A stretch of DNA of 64,000 nucleotides from Leptolyngbya boryana PCC 6306 (lineage in GTDB: Bacteria; Cyanobacteriota; Cyanobacteriia; Leptolyngbyales; Leptolyngbyaceae), in contig NZ_KB731324.1 in assembly GCF_000353285.1 (NCBI RefSeq), positions 2,498,577 to 2,562,576 of the forward strand, in the 5' to 3' direction. Positions 9,955 to 18,685 of the stretch are shown piece by piece. The notes beneath the pieces were generated by a model. The model was not told where the DNA came from and made no database searches. It was given only the letters and a program-made list of their open reading frames with translations. Position 1 is the first letter of the stretch. Every line of letters begins with the position of its first letter. Both the position numbers and the translations under genes were made by a program.

Positions 9955-10551
9955 ATGAGCCTTCGGAAAATTTTAGCAACAACTGCAATTTCTGTTCTCG
10001 CTGGTACATTAGGGGTGAGCGCTGTGAGTTCCCTAGCAACAGCACATTCAGCCCGCCAGATCGCTCAAGCTTCCCAATCTCCCAATGGTCAGCAAGAAAG
10101 ACAGCGCCGTCCCCGAATTGATTTCGCTGCTGCTGCTGCAAAATTGAATGTAAGTGAACAGCAATTGAAAGACGCGCTCGGTGTTCCTGCCAATCCACCC
10201 GGTCAAGGACAACGTTCCCCGCGTCCTAACTTTGCTGCCGCTGCTGCAAAATTGAATGTAAGTGAACAGCAACTGAAAGATGCACTCGGTGTTCCAGCTA
10301 ACCCACCTGGTCAAGGACAACGCCCTCCACGTCCTAACTTTGCTGCTGCTGCTGCGAAATTGAATGTAAGCGAACAGCAATTGAAAGACGCGCTCGGTGT
10401 TCCAGCTAATCCGCCCAGTCCCGGACAACGCCCTCAGCGTCCTGACTTTGCTGCTGCTGCTGCGAAATTGAATGTAAGCGAACAGCAACTCAAAGACGCA
10501 CTCGGTGTACCACCTCATCACCAACACGATCGCTCTAATCAAAATCAATAA
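9955..10551 (+). CDS. secreted protein with four 36-residue repeats
   Basis: A 198-residue protein I do not recognise by name. Residues 1-30 form a signal peptide (basic start, hydrophobic core). From residue 56 a unit of exactly 36 residues recurs four times (starting at 56, 92, 128 and 164); each has a helical core FAAAAAKLNVSEQQLKDALG followed by a Pro/Gly/Gln-rich linker. The tail is His-rich (PHHQHD). The 108-bp DNA units differ at synonymous sites, so the repeat is old or under selection. It is divergent from a two-component system and probably its target; periplasmic binding or stress protection is a guess. Confidence 0.75.
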   Translation: MSLRKILATTAISVLAGTLGVSAVSSLATAHSARQIAQASQSPNGQQERQRRPRIDFAAAAAKLNVSEQQLKDALGVPANPPGQGQRSPRPNFAAAAAKLNVSEQQLKDALGVPANPPGQGQRPPRPNFAAAAAKLNVSEQQLKDALGVPANPPSPGQRPQRPDFAAAAAKLNVSEQQLKDALGVPPHHQHDRSNQNQ

Positions 10552-10561
10552 TTGATGGTGT

Positions 10562-10588
10562 AGCAGGATCTCTCATTGAGATCCTGCT
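10562..10588 (+). terminator. hairpin terminator after the repeat protein
   Basis: AGCAGGATCTC and GAGATCCTGCT form a perfect 11-bp stem with a 5-nt loop 10 bases after the stop codon; a short TTTT follows 8 nt later. Confidence 0.65.
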
Positions 10589-10624
10589 GAACATTGTTTT
10601 CTATCTACCGCTCAGATTCTACCC

Positions 10625-11323
10625 ATGCAAAGGTTTCTCAAAGCTCAATTCAGTCGTCGGACTGCCTTGATTGTTCTACGATCGACTGCTACTGCGCTTT
10701 TAGTGGGCTGTCTTCCCAGGCGAATGAGTTCTGCACAATCTTCGCCTCCGGCTTGTACGGTTCGACCGCAACAAACAGAAGGCCCCTATTTTGTCGATGA
10801 AAAGCTGAATCGCTCTGATATTCGCTCCGACTCGAAAAGTAGCGCAGTCAAAGCAGGGGTTCCCCTGCAACTAAAGCTCAATATTGTTCAGGTCAGCGAT
10901 CGCAGTTGTACGCCTATTTCAAACGCGATCGTCGATATTTGGCATTGTGATGCGAATGGCGTTTACTCGGATGTTCGTGATACGACTGGACAGAATTTTC
11001 TCCGGGGCTATCAAACCACTGATGCGGCTGGAAATGTTGAATTTCTAACGATCTATCCAGGCTGGTATCAAGGTCGAACTGTGCATATTCATTTCAAAGT
11101 TCGTACTCCAACGGGGGCAGAATTTACGTCCCAACTGTATTTTGACGATGCGCTCACGGATCAAGTTCATGCAGGGCTTCCCTATGCCAGCAGAGGACAG
11201 AGATCGATCAAAAACGCCGAAGACGGGATCTTTCAAGAGGGTGGGAATCAGCTCCTGCTGTCTCCGACTAAAACCACTCAAGGCTATGCTGCAACCTTTG
11301 AGATTGGACTACAAACTGCGTAA
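10625..11323 (+). CDS. exported intradiol ring-cleavage dioxygenase family protein
   Basis: A 232-residue relative of protocatechuate 3,4-dioxygenase and catechol 1,2-dioxygenase, Fe(III) enzymes that open catechol rings between the hydroxyls. Family iron ligands are visible: Tyr in NGVYSD, Tyr in IYPGWY, and both His in VHIHF. The N-terminus has SRRTALIVL followed by a hydrophobic stretch and LLVGC, that is a twin-arginine-like signal with a possible lipobox, so it is exported and perhaps membrane-anchored. No other aromatic catabolism genes are nearby, which argues for an extracellular phenolic substrate or a non-catabolic role. Substrate unknown. Confidence 0.85.
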   Translation: MQRFLKAQFSRRTALIVLRSTATALLVGCLPRRMSSAQSSPPACTVRPQQTEGPYFVDEKLNRSDIRSDSKSSAVKAGVPLQLKLNIVQVSDRSCTPISNAIVDIWHCDANGVYSDVRDTTGQNFLRGYQTTDAAGNVEFLTIYPGWYQGRTVHIHFKVRTPTGAEFTSQLYFDDALTDQVHAGLPYASRGQRSIKNAEDGIFQEGGNQLLLSPTKTTQGYAATFEIGLQTA

Positions 11324-11420
11324 AGCGCGACATTAGTATGGCTTGAGGACTTCCCAATCAATCGTTTATTCCGAGAATGTCGCTCGACTTAAATCCTTGA
11401 TTGAGGCATATGAATCCAAA

Positions 11421-11801
11421 ATGAGAAAGGCTTTAATTATCGCTGCCGATGCGGCTTTGGGATCGGCTCTAACAAACTGGCTCGCTTTAGATGAATTTGA
11501 GACGATAGTGGCTTGGGATAGTTTTATTGGCTTGAGACTTGCCCAGGATCACCAACCCGATCTGATTCTTTGTGATGTGAGTATGCCAGAACTCGATGGC
11601 TTTGGTATTTTGGATGAATTGCAGATCAATCCAGCAGAAAAGAAACCTTGGATTGTGCTGATTGGGCAATCTGATGATGCTTCACGGGCGTTTGCTGCCG
11701 GGGCAAATGGTTTTCTGTTCAAATCGACGGCATTGAGCAATGTGTTGCGATCGATGCAGTCATACACTTGCAAAATCCAGCAAGATTCTGAGCCAAAATA
11801 A
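11421..11801 (+). CDS. single-domain response regulator
   Basis: A 126-residue stand-alone receiver. The phosphoacceptor Asp is in LILCDVSMP (about residue 53). The N-terminal acidic pair is weak (IIAADAA), and the last conserved Lys appears as FLFKST. There is no output domain. The start at ATG 11421 gives the compact receiver; the frame extends upstream to 11343 without a good start signal. No kinase is adjacent, so the partner is unknown. A hairpin terminator follows. Confidence 0.75.
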   Translation: MRKALIIAADAALGSALTNWLALDEFETIVAWDSFIGLRLAQDHQPDLILCDVSMPELDGFGILDELQINPAEKKPWIVLIGQSDDASRAFAAGANGFLFKSTALSNVLRSMQSYTCKIQQDSEPK

Positions 11802-11806
11802 CGAAA

Positions 11807-11833
11807 CCTCCCTTGTTGACGGAACAGGGGAGG
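11807..11833. terminator. hairpin between convergent genes
   Basis: CCTCCCTTGTT (11807-11817) pairs with AACAGGGGAGG (11823-11833) with one mismatch and a 5-nt loop. It lies between the receiver gene and rpsD; T-rich sequence follows it on the minus strand, so it can serve rpsD as well. Confidence 0.55.
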
Positions 11834-11885
11834 CTGTCAAATAGATATTCAATTGCCGCGGAGAATATCGATTTTGAAAAAAATT

Positions 11886-12497
11886 CTAAGCTTGACGTGA
11901 GTAGTACTCAACGACCAGCAGTTCGTTGATCTGAAGTGCGACCCACTCCCGATCGATGACACCATTCACCTTACCCGTCATCTTGTTCTTATCGAATTCT
12001 AAGTGACTCGGTAAGTTTGACAATCCTGGATATTGCAGGTTAGCTTCGACTAATTTGCGAGAGCGATCGCGATCGCGAACTGCAACCACATCACCCGGAC
12101 GACAGTTGTAGCTTGCGATATCTACAACTTTTCCATTCACAGTGACGTGACCATGATTGACCAACTGACGTGCGCCTGGGATTGTCGGAGCCATGCCCAG
12201 ACGGAAGACGGTATTATCCAACCGCATTTCCAACAATTGCAGCAGCACTTGTCCGGTTGAACCTGCTGCACGACGCGCTTTACGCACATAGCGAAGAAGC
12301 TGCTTTTCGCTCACACCATAGTTAAAGCGGAGCTTTTGCTTCTCTTCCAAACGCACTGCATATTCAGAGCGCTTTTTACGGGCTTGCCCATGTTGTCCAG
12401 GCGGATAAGCCCGACGAGCAGATTTACGGGTTAGTCCAGGCAGTTCTGTTCCCAGACGACGAACAATTCTAAGGCGTGGACCTCGATATCGCGACAT
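11886..12497 (-). CDS. rpsD: 30S ribosomal protein S4
   Basis: A 203-residue S4, the usual cyanobacterial/chloroplast length. It starts [16 protein letters not shown], has the LPGLTRK segment, and a central S4 RNA-binding domain (about 90-155, [11 protein letters not shown] and HGHVTVNGK). It nucleates assembly of the 30S body by binding 16S rRNA. As is common in cyanobacteria it is monocistronic and away from the main ribosomal protein operon. Confidence 0.98.
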   Translation of the reverse strand: MSRYRGPRLRIVRRLGTELPGLTRKSARRAYPPGQHGQARKKRSEYAVRLEEKQKLRFNYGVSEKQLLRYVRKARRAAGSTGQVLLQLLEMRLDNTVFRLGMAPTIPGARQLVNHGHVTVNGKVVDIASYNCRPGDVVAVRDRDRSRKLVEANLQYPGLSNLPSHLEFDKNKMTGKVNGVIDREWVALQINELLVVEYYSRQA

Positions 12498-12552
12498 TGA
12501 AAGTTCCTCGTTTGACTCGAAGATTTAAACAACTTTTCTAGTATAGGTTGCC

Positions 12553-13056
12553 TCACGGCGTTTTAGATCGAATTTGTGTGACTAAATGCACAATTTCCGG
12601 CAAGATTAATTTTTCCAGGGCAAGCTTGACAGCATTGGTCGATCCGGGCAGTGAAAAAATTAATTTATTCGCAGATACACCTGCGATCGCTCTCGATGCG
12701 ATCGCTCTTGAGCCAATCTCTGCATAGCTCAGTGCCCGAAAAATTTCCCCAAATCCGGGCAGTGTCTTTTCTAATAATTGCTCGATCGCGTCGTAAGTCG
12801 TATCTCTCGGTGCGATCCCAGTTCCTCCGTTGAGAATGACGGCATCGAGTTCGGGTAAATTCGCGAGTTGATGACGGATCACATCCGGCTCATCCGGCAC
12901 GATCGCATAATGCGCGATTGTATGTCCTGCATGGGTTAAAAGCTGTTGAATCAGTTGACCACTGCGATCGGTTTCAGCAGTTCGAGTGTCGCTGACCGTG
13001 ATGACAGCACATGAGACTGCGATCCCGCCAGAGTCAGGATGAGGCTGATGAGACAT
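12553..13056 (-). CDS. moaB: molybdenum cofactor biosynthesis protein MoaB/Mog family
   Basis: A 167-residue MoaB/MogA-type domain with the signatures ITVSDTRT, LNGGTGIAPRD and SLPGSTNAV. The family binds molybdopterin; MogA adenylylates it, and cyanobacterial MoaB proteins are thought to take that role. The whole protein is one domain, with no MoeA-type fusion. No other moa genes lie in the window. Confidence 0.9.
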   Translation of the reverse strand: MSHQPHPDSGGIAVSCAVITVSDTRTAETDRSGQLIQQLLTHAGHTIAHYAIVPDEPDVIRHQLANLPELDAVILNGGTGIAPRDTTYDAIEQLLEKTLPGFGEIFRALSYAEIGSRAIASRAIAGVSANKLIFSLPGSTNAVKLALEKLILPEIVHLVTQIRSKTP

Positions 13057-13175
13057 GAAGTAAGAAAGCTAAGTTCAATCTGCCGTTAGGTTTCGACTTC
13101 GCTCAACTCCCGATCTCCGGGGGCTGAGCGTTAAACGGAGCCGAACCGTATTGGATGAGCATTTTGCCGATCGAC

Positions 13176-13511
13176 TTATGATTTGGTGAATCCTAAATCA
13201 TTTGATTCAGCGTAGCGATCCATAAACCGCATGAAGCGATCCCATGCTTCTACCGATTTCATCACATACAGGGCTTCTAAGGCAGCAGGCTGACCATTAA
13301 TAAATTTTGCTTTCACTTCACGAGTGACCAGTTCGCCTTCCTCATCAATCATGTACATGCCCGTGATGCTATCTGTATTCTCAGCCTCAAGCGCTTTCGG
13401 TTTTTCAAAGATAAAGGTTGCAGTCCCGTTTGACCCGTCTTTCGATCGAGTTAAGCGAACATCGGGAATCACTTCTTCTGCAATGCCTTTTGCAAATTGA
13501 ATTTCTGCCAT
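13176..13511 (-). CDS. psb28: photosystem II assembly factor Psb28
   Basis: A 111-residue Psb28, recognised by [10 protein letters not shown], the [12 protein letters not shown] segment, and the [11 protein letters not shown] ending. Psb28 binds transiently to CP47 and cytochrome b559 at the cytoplasmic side during PSII assembly and is absent from mature PSII. It is a soluble protein of full length, monocistronic by spacing. Confidence 0.97.
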   Translation of the reverse strand: MAEIQFAKGIAEEVIPDVRLTRSKDGSNGTATFIFEKPKALEAENTDSITGMYMIDEEGELVTREVKAKFINGQPAALEALYVMKSVEAWDRFMRFMDRYAESNDLGFTKS

Positions 13512-13589
13512 GATTTTTTCGTGCGATTTACTTCTAGATAGATTTTCTCTATTCTCCCATCTTTGCGGAACGTTACAAAATCTCTCATT

Positions 13590-15131
13590 TTACCGATTGA
13601 CTCGCAACCAAATTTCTAAAGTCACGAGTAACCACAGTTTCAATCCGTAGCGATGCCAGACTTGTCCGCGATAGTCGAGCCAATCTTTGACGATCGCTTG
13701 ATTGATATACGGTGCAATTTCAGCCTTGCGGTCTAACAATAATGCTCTCGCTCGTCGTCGCCAAATGTTGCGAAACCATTGCTGCATCGACATGATCATG
13801 CCGCTTTTCGGACGATTCACAATCACATCGGGAAGCAAATCTGCCACTGCTGCTTTCAATACGGCTTTTTCTTCTGCTCCTGCCAGTTTGTACTGGGGCG
13901 GAATCTGTAAGCTCAGTTCCACCATGCGCGGATCAAACAACGGCGATCGACCTGTAATTCCCGCTGCTGCGGTTAACGCATTAACTTTGGTCAAAATGTA
14001 ATCCGCACCTTTGAACTTAAGATTGAGCAACATCAATCGATTTAAATAAGCCACAGGTGCATTCAGATCCGATTCAAACACCGAAGGAGCTTGTGCGATC
14101 GCGGCATAAACCTCCGGCTTCAACAAGGTCGGCAAGTCTGAAAAACATTTTTGAAACGAAGTCAGATAAGCCTCAACATCACGTTTACTCCCACCAGAGC
14201 CATAAAGCTGATTTAACAACATTGGCTTATTCTTCGGACCCGCGAAACAGGGATCGCCGCCTTCTCCATTCAGCACGACATTCACCGATTCTTTCGCCGC
14301 GCGCGCCAGTACCAAATTTGGAACGGTCAGCCCTTCCCCAATCGGATCATCCAAACTTGCTAACGTTTCCGGTAACATCTGCCAAATCATCTCTGGCGAA
14401 ATCTCTAAAATATGATGCTGAGTGTGACAATGTTTGGCGACGAGATTGGCAAACTCTAACTCACTGGGATACGGTGCGCCAAAGTGAATCGAGTACGTAT
14501 GCACCGCTCGATCGTGTAATTTTGCAGCAAGTGCCGTCACACAGCTTGAATCAATCCCACCCGAAAGAAATGCCCCAACTGGCTCTCCCGACGGCAACAT
14601 TTCCTCAATTAAGCCTTCGAGCAGCGATCGTACTTTTTGCCCATGCCATTCGAGCGATGCATCTAGGTTGTGAATTTGCTCTTGCGGCGACCAATAAATC
14701 GTTTCTTCTTGAAAATTCCGATACGTTCCGGGTCGTACCTCGCGCACCTGCTGCCACAAGGTCTGAGATCCAGGCACAAAGGCACAAGAAAGATAATCTC
14801 GCAGTGCGACTAAATCCAACTCACGCGAATGATAAGCATTCAGCGATCGCAATCTCGGCGAAATCCAGCGAGTTTCACCAGTTCGCGTGTAGTAAAGCGT
14901 CTTCTGACCCACACGATCGCGAATCATCCAAATTTGTTGAAGTTGGCGATCCCAGACGACAAAGGTTTTATCAAGCCGATCGAGCGATTCAAATCCTGTC
15001 CATTCGCACTCTTCACCGATCACGACATAACGTTCACCAACCGAAAAAGCTGCATCGACGATCGCAATTCCCGCTTCTTTCCAAGTGGCTTGAACCGACT
15101 CAACGTTCCCAACTGCGATCGTCCACGACAT
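13590..15131 (-). CDS. asparagine-synthase-related protein lacking the glutaminase Cys
   Basis: A 513-residue member of the asparagine synthase superfamily. The C-terminal synthase domain has the PP-loop LSGGIDSSCV (about residue 190) that adenylates a carboxylate. The N-terminal Ntn-glutaminase half is reduced, and position 2 is Ser, not the nucleophilic Cys (MSWTIAVG). The usual GEGADELF motif reads GEGGDPCF. It therefore probably cannot hydrolyse glutamine and may be an ammonia-dependent or amide-forming enzyme with another substrate. No biosynthetic cluster adjoins it; the substrate is unknown. Confidence 0.82.
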   Translation of the reverse strand: MSWTIAVGNVESVQATWKEAGIAIVDAAFSVGERYVVIGEECEWTGFESLDRLDKTFVVWDRQLQQIWMIRDRVGQKTLYYTRTGETRWISPRLRSLNAYHSRELDLVALRDYLSCAFVPGSQTLWQQVREVRPGTYRNFQEETIYWSPQEQIHNLDASLEWHGQKVRSLLEGLIEEMLPSGEPVGAFLSGGIDSSCVTALAAKLHDRAVHTYSIHFGAPYPSELEFANLVAKHCHTQHHILEISPEMIWQMLPETLASLDDPIGEGLTVPNLVLARAAKESVNVVLNGEGGDPCFAGPKNKPMLLNQLYGSGGSKRDVEAYLTSFQKCFSDLPTLLKPEVYAAIAQAPSVFESDLNAPVAYLNRLMLLNLKFKGADYILTKVNALTAAAGITGRSPLFDPRMVELSLQIPPQYKLAGAEEKAVLKAAVADLLPDVIVNRPKSGMIMSMQQWFRNIWRRRARALLLDRKAEIAPYINQAIVKDWLDYRGQVWHRYGLKLWLLVTLEIWLRVNR

Positions 15132-15144
15132 AAGCGATTCACCT

Positions 15145-15181
15145 GAAAAAATATCCCCTTTTCATGATGAAGAGGGGATAT
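15145..15181 (-). terminator. rho-independent terminator of the PEP-CTERM gene
   Basis: Read on the minus strand, ATATCCCCT pairs with AGGGGATAT (15151-15181, with inner pairing in the loop) and is followed by a run of T (A-run at 15145-15150 on the plus strand). It lies between the PEP-CTERM gene and the start of the synthase gene. Confidence 0.8.
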
Positions 15182-15262
15182 CTGAAGATTAAATCACAGT
15201 TATTCACGTTTCGAGGCTGTGATACCTCTCGGATACTCTCGACCGTTCTCGATCGCACAGCG

Positions 15263-16318
15263 TTAGTCTTTCTTGTTCTTCTTCTTAGAACGACGGCGCT
15301 GCATTAGAGCGGCAAACCCAACGGCTGCACCTGAACCCATGATGGTCAACGGTTCGGGAATCGGCTCACCGCCGCCGCCGCCACCGCCACCGCCGCCACC
15401 GCCGCCACCGACAGCACCACCACCGCCGCTGTCGCCGCTATCCCCACTCAAACCGACCGCTAAGCCCGCGATCGCACCTGCGCCTAACAAGGCTGGCAAC
15501 AAGAACGAACCGCCCGACGCAGTAGGCACAGCGGCAACAGGCAACTGACCCACAGGTGTGCCACCCGGACCGACTGGAGAAACCACTGGTGGAGGCTCAC
15601 CCCCCCCAACCGGACAAGCTGTATCCCGCATCCGCACAATGAAATCGTCATAATCTCGATCCTGTGCATCCCGGTTGCGAACAATCCTAGAGCCAGTATC
15701 ATCCCAGCCCAACGTCATGCCGCCTGATTCACACAGAGAATTGATGTTCCCCGTAAATTTTACGTGCTGTTCAGAATTGGGGTTCAAGCTATCCGTGGAA
15801 TACAAAATCCCAGTCGGTCGCCCGTTATATGAAGACTCTAGATAAAACACGTAATCATTATTCGGCTGAAACGTGTATTGCTTGCTCGGTTCAGGAACCG
15901 CATTCCCAGGAGTGCCTGGAAAATCTAACTCACTTCCCGCGTCATCAATTTTGGTCGATGGGCGGAAAATTGTGTCTGGACTATCAGCAGGCTTTGTTTC
16001 GACCAAGAGAGGAGTTTTTTCCTTCGTGGTTAGGTTGATGACACCAAAGGTAGATTGGTAAGCACCATGCGACTCAACAAATTCTGATTGCAAGGTTGTG
16101 TTTTTGTTCGCCCGAATGCCTTCGTTCCCGATCGACATATCAGCAGCGCGTGCAGGCAGCACTAAACTACTCGTCAACCAACCGAGCGAAAGACCAAATG
16201 CGATCGAGGAAATCCGGCGATGCGGACGATTCGATTTCAGGTTCTCCTCTGGAGAACAGCAGGATGAAGGCTGTCTCCTCACACACTTGCTTGAGGTGGA
16301 AATATCTTCTGGCACCAT
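15263..16318 (-). CDS. PEP-CTERM sorting-domain protein, DUF4114-like
   Basis: A 351-residue secreted protein. A signal-like hydrophobic segment ending in LPARAA lies at about 38-58, after an unusually long N-terminus; a later start is possible. The middle (about 60-235) ends in a GWDDTG...DRDYDDFIVRM stretch like DUF4114. A hydrophobic GGSFLLPALLGAGAIAGLAV segment and a run of 14 Gly follow. The C-terminus is a PEP-CTERM signal: EPIPEP, a short helix, then a basic RRRSKKKNKK tail. Exosortase would cleave it during export for surface or exopolysaccharide association. Function of the body unknown. Confidence 0.8.
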   Translation of the reverse strand: MVPEDISTSSKCVRRQPSSCCSPEENLKSNRPHRRISSIAFGLSLGWLTSSLVLPARAADMSIGNEGIRANKNTTLQSEFVESHGAYQSTFGVINLTTKEKTPLLVETKPADSPDTIFRPSTKIDDAGSELDFPGTPGNAVPEPSKQYTFQPNNDYVFYLESSYNGRPTGILYSTDSLNPNSEQHVKFTGNINSLCESGGMTLGWDDTGSRIVRNRDAQDRDYDDFIVRMRDTACPVGGGEPPPVVSPVGPGGTPVGQLPVAAVPTASGGSFLLPALLGAGAIAGLAVGLSGDSGDSGGGGAVGGGGGGGGGGGGGGEPIPEPLTIMGSGAAVGFAALMQRRRSKKKNKKD

Positions 16319-16853
16319 CTAAAGCTGAACTCTACGAAAGGACTGAATAAACTAACCTCTGGCGCACCCATTTTATTACACTCAAGCAATTTATTACACT
16401 CAAGCAATAAAACAACCGAATCTCAAAGCGATTCAGACAGAATCTCCCTAGCTTGGTTGGTGAGAGCGCAATTATTATGTTCCGCTAAGCATAAAAATCT
16501 TTGAGCAGAATCCACATCAATCCTACGGGAGATCAGATCTGATTTAAGGATTATGCCGCTGGAACTATCCAAGTCAATTCTGAGTAGTTAATAAGAACCA
16601 TGTGCCAAAACTAAGCAGAACCCAAGCTTTCTGAAACCATTTCGCCAGTTGAAATTGAACATTTCACCCTGGATCTCAATGAATTACCCCGCACTGCTTA
16701 AGTTGAGATTGGCATAGTGTCAATAGTTTAGAGAGATCCGAATGCGATCGCATCTGTCAATCGATAGGCATTGATAGATTTTTGTTGAATCGGAATCTAG
16801 TTGTGCGGGTGATAATTTGGAGAGATTACGTTTGAGGAGACGAAATTAAAATT
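16319..16853. other. 535-bp intergenic region
   Basis: This region between a minus- and a plus-strand gene holds no ORF of convincing length. It is AT-rich, carries the promoters for both neighbours, and contains a perfect 18-bp tandem duplication at 16372-16407. I see no RNA gene. Confidence 0.5.
16372..16407. repeat. two perfect tandem copies of an 18-bp unit
   Basis: The unit TTTATTACACTCAAGCAA occurs at 16372-16389 and immediately again at 16390-16407 without a mismatch, about 55 bp upstream of the PEP-CTERM gene. It may double a regulatory site or be a slippage duplication. Confidence 0.85.
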
Positions 16854-17321
16854 ATGGATAAAATTCAAGCGCAATTTGCGAAGCTGTGGAAGTTGCTGAC
16901 TGCACCTGAAACATTTGATACCTACAAGTCAGCAGTGGTCATGACTTGGACCATCATCAAAGAAACGGCATTGCTGGTTTGGCTAGTGCTTTGCCTCGTA
17001 TTAGTATTTGCGGACTGGTTCTGGAAAATTTCTGTGGGAGCCGGACGAAGTACACGCGCCTGGTTTAATGGGCTAGAAGGTTCGAGCGAACAGATTGCCT
17101 CTGAGACGGGAAGAGCACTCCTGAACGCAGGCAAGTCAAGTTTAGATTACACGCTCAATCAGGCAAGAGCACAGTTAGGATTTGAGATTCCGGCTCCTGC
17201 ACCCGCAAAGGTTGAGCCTGTCAAAACTGAACCTGTCAAAGCTGAGCCTGTCAAAGCTGAACCTGCAGTGACGGCTCCCCCTCCAGTAGTGACCAAAGCA
17301 GAAGCGATCGCAGACGAGTAG
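16854..17321 (+). CDS. unknown single-span membrane protein with Lys-Pro-Glu tail
   Basis: A 155-residue protein, not recognised by name. One strong hydrophobic helix (about 37-58, ALLVWLVLCLVLVFADWFW) divides a short amphipathic N-terminus from a soluble part. From about residue 115 the tail is a PVK(T/A)EPVKAEP-type repeat, probably extended and disordered. It ends 165 bp before apcD but probably has a separate promoter. A spacer or cell-envelope role would suit the tail, but this is inference. Confidence 0.7.
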   Translation: MDKIQAQFAKLWKLLTAPETFDTYKSAVVMTWTIIKETALLVWLVLCLVLVFADWFWKISVGAGRSTRAWFNGLEGSSEQIASETGRALLNAGKSSLDYTLNQARAQLGFEIPAPAPAKVEPVKTEPVKAEPVKAEPAVTAPPPVVTKAEAIADE

Positions 17322-17486
17322 AGGGATAGGGAGAGATAGGGAGATAGAAAGGTCATTCCTGTCTCTCCCATCCAATGTCACGACGAAGTGTAACGATTTG
17401 TCAAGCAAAATGAGAACTTCCTCTTTCGCATCGTCCCCGAAAGTCGGTACACTACAAAGTGAATTCTGAGATACCGCAATATAAAC

Positions 17487-17972
17487 ATGAGCGTAGTTAG
17501 CCAAGTTATCCTACAAGCCGACGACGAGCTTCGTTATCCAACGAGCGGCGAATTGAGTGGCATAAGAGAATTTTTTCAAACCGGAGAGCAACGGACTCGA
17601 ATCGCCGCGACTCTGTCTGAAAGTGAGAAAAAGATTGTTGAGCAAGCGAGCAAATTGTTGTGGCAGAAGCGTCCTGATTTCATTGCCCCAGGCGGCAACG
17701 CTTATGGCAATCGGGAGCGGGCGCTATGTTTACGCGATTATGGCTGGTATTTGCGATTGGTAACGTATGGGGTACTGGCCGGCAGTACTGACCCGATCGA
17801 GAAGATTGGGGTGATCGGGGCGCGGGAAATGTATAACGCGCTCGGTGTTCCGGTTCCTGGAATGGCGGAAGCAATCCGCTGTTTGAAGGAAGCTTCTCTT
17901 GGTTTGTTAAACAATGAGGATGCAGCAGCAGCAGCTCCTTATTTCGACTACATCGTTCAAGCAATGTCATAG
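17487..17972 (+). CDS. apcD: allophycocyanin alpha-B subunit
   Basis: A 161-residue phycobiliprotein. The start [18 protein letters not shown] and the segments [15 protein letters not shown] and ALGVPVPGM identify ApcD rather than ApcA or ApcF. The Cys in ALCLRDYG binds phycocyanobilin. ApcD is a terminal emitter of the phycobilisome core, passing energy mainly towards photosystem I and helping state transitions. Like most apcD genes it stands alone, away from apcABC. Confidence 0.97.
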   Translation: MSVVSQVILQADDELRYPTSGELSGIREFFQTGEQRTRIAATLSESEKKIVEQASKLLWQKRPDFIAPGGNAYGNRERALCLRDYGWYLRLVTYGVLAGSTDPIEKIGVIGAREMYNALGVPVPGMAEAIRCLKEASLGLLNNEDAAAAAPYFDYIVQAMS

Positions 17973-18103
17973 AGACACTGGAAGTTTTTGAGTTCCCCGC
18001 TGTTTGCGGAGATGCGGTAGAGTTTGCGGCATTTCTGAAAACGGCGGGGAATTTGTTTTTAAATTATTCCGAAATTTTACGGAACCCATTGGGAGAAAGA
18101 TTT

Positions 18104-18661
18104 ATGAATACAGCAGAAGTGTTGCAGTTTTGGTTTGGAGAAACGCTCGAGCGGCGGGAGGCTTGGTTTAAGAAAGATCCTGCCTTTGATGCAGAGATTC
18201 GCTCCCGGTTTCTCTCACAGTATGAACAAGCGGCTTTAGGCGAATTGGAGGATTGGATGAATGCGGCTGAAAGCAGTTTAGCGTTAGTGATTGTGCTGGA
18301 TCAGTTTCCGAGAAATATGTTCCGAGGAACGCCGCGATCGTTTGCCACCGATGCAAAAGCGTTACAAGTGGCTCAATGTGCGATCGCTCAGGGATTTGAT
18401 CAGCACCTCCCACCGATGCAGCGCTTCTTTTTCTACCTGCCGCTAGAACACAGTGAAAATCTGGATGACCAAAATGAATCGGTGCGCTTATATGAGCCTT
18501 TCAGGGATATTCCTGAATTAGCAGATACGTACGACTATGCCATCCGGCATCGCGATGTGATTGCACGATTTGGACGGTTTCCCCACCGCAATCTAATCCT
18601 CAATCGACCTTCGACCCCCGAAGAACTTGAGTTCCTGAAACAGCCTGGATCGTCCTTTTAA
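18104..18661 (+). CDS. DUF924 family protein
   Basis: A 185-residue helical protein of the DUF924 (TPR-like) family, shown by VLQFWFG at the N-terminus, LVIVLDQFPRNMFRGTPRSFATD-type core (about 60-80), FFYLPLEHSE and the FGRFPHRN motif. The biochemical role of the family is not established. The start ATG at 18104 is preceded by a good GGGAGAAAG ribosome-binding site, which decides it against the longer open frame from 18053. It lies 24 bp before the hydrolase gene and is probably cotranscribed. Confidence 0.9.
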   Translation: MNTAEVLQFWFGETLERREAWFKKDPAFDAEIRSRFLSQYEQAALGELEDWMNAAESSLALVIVLDQFPRNMFRGTPRSFATDAKALQVAQCAIAQGFDQHLPPMQRFFFYLPLEHSENLDDQNESVRLYEPFRDIPELADTYDYAIRHRDVIARFGRFPHRNLILNRPSTPEELEFLKQPGSSF

Positions 18662-18685
18662 GACCTTTTCGAGTAGAGAATCTGT

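Noticed and set aside
10120-10551. CRISPR-like 108-bp periodic repeat
   Set aside because: The period is coding (36 residues) and the whole unit is repeated, so there are no unique spacers.
14057-15133. 358-codon plus-strand frame opposite the synthase gene
   Set aside because: It is the antisense shadow of a clearly conserved synthase; its translation has no recognisable domain.
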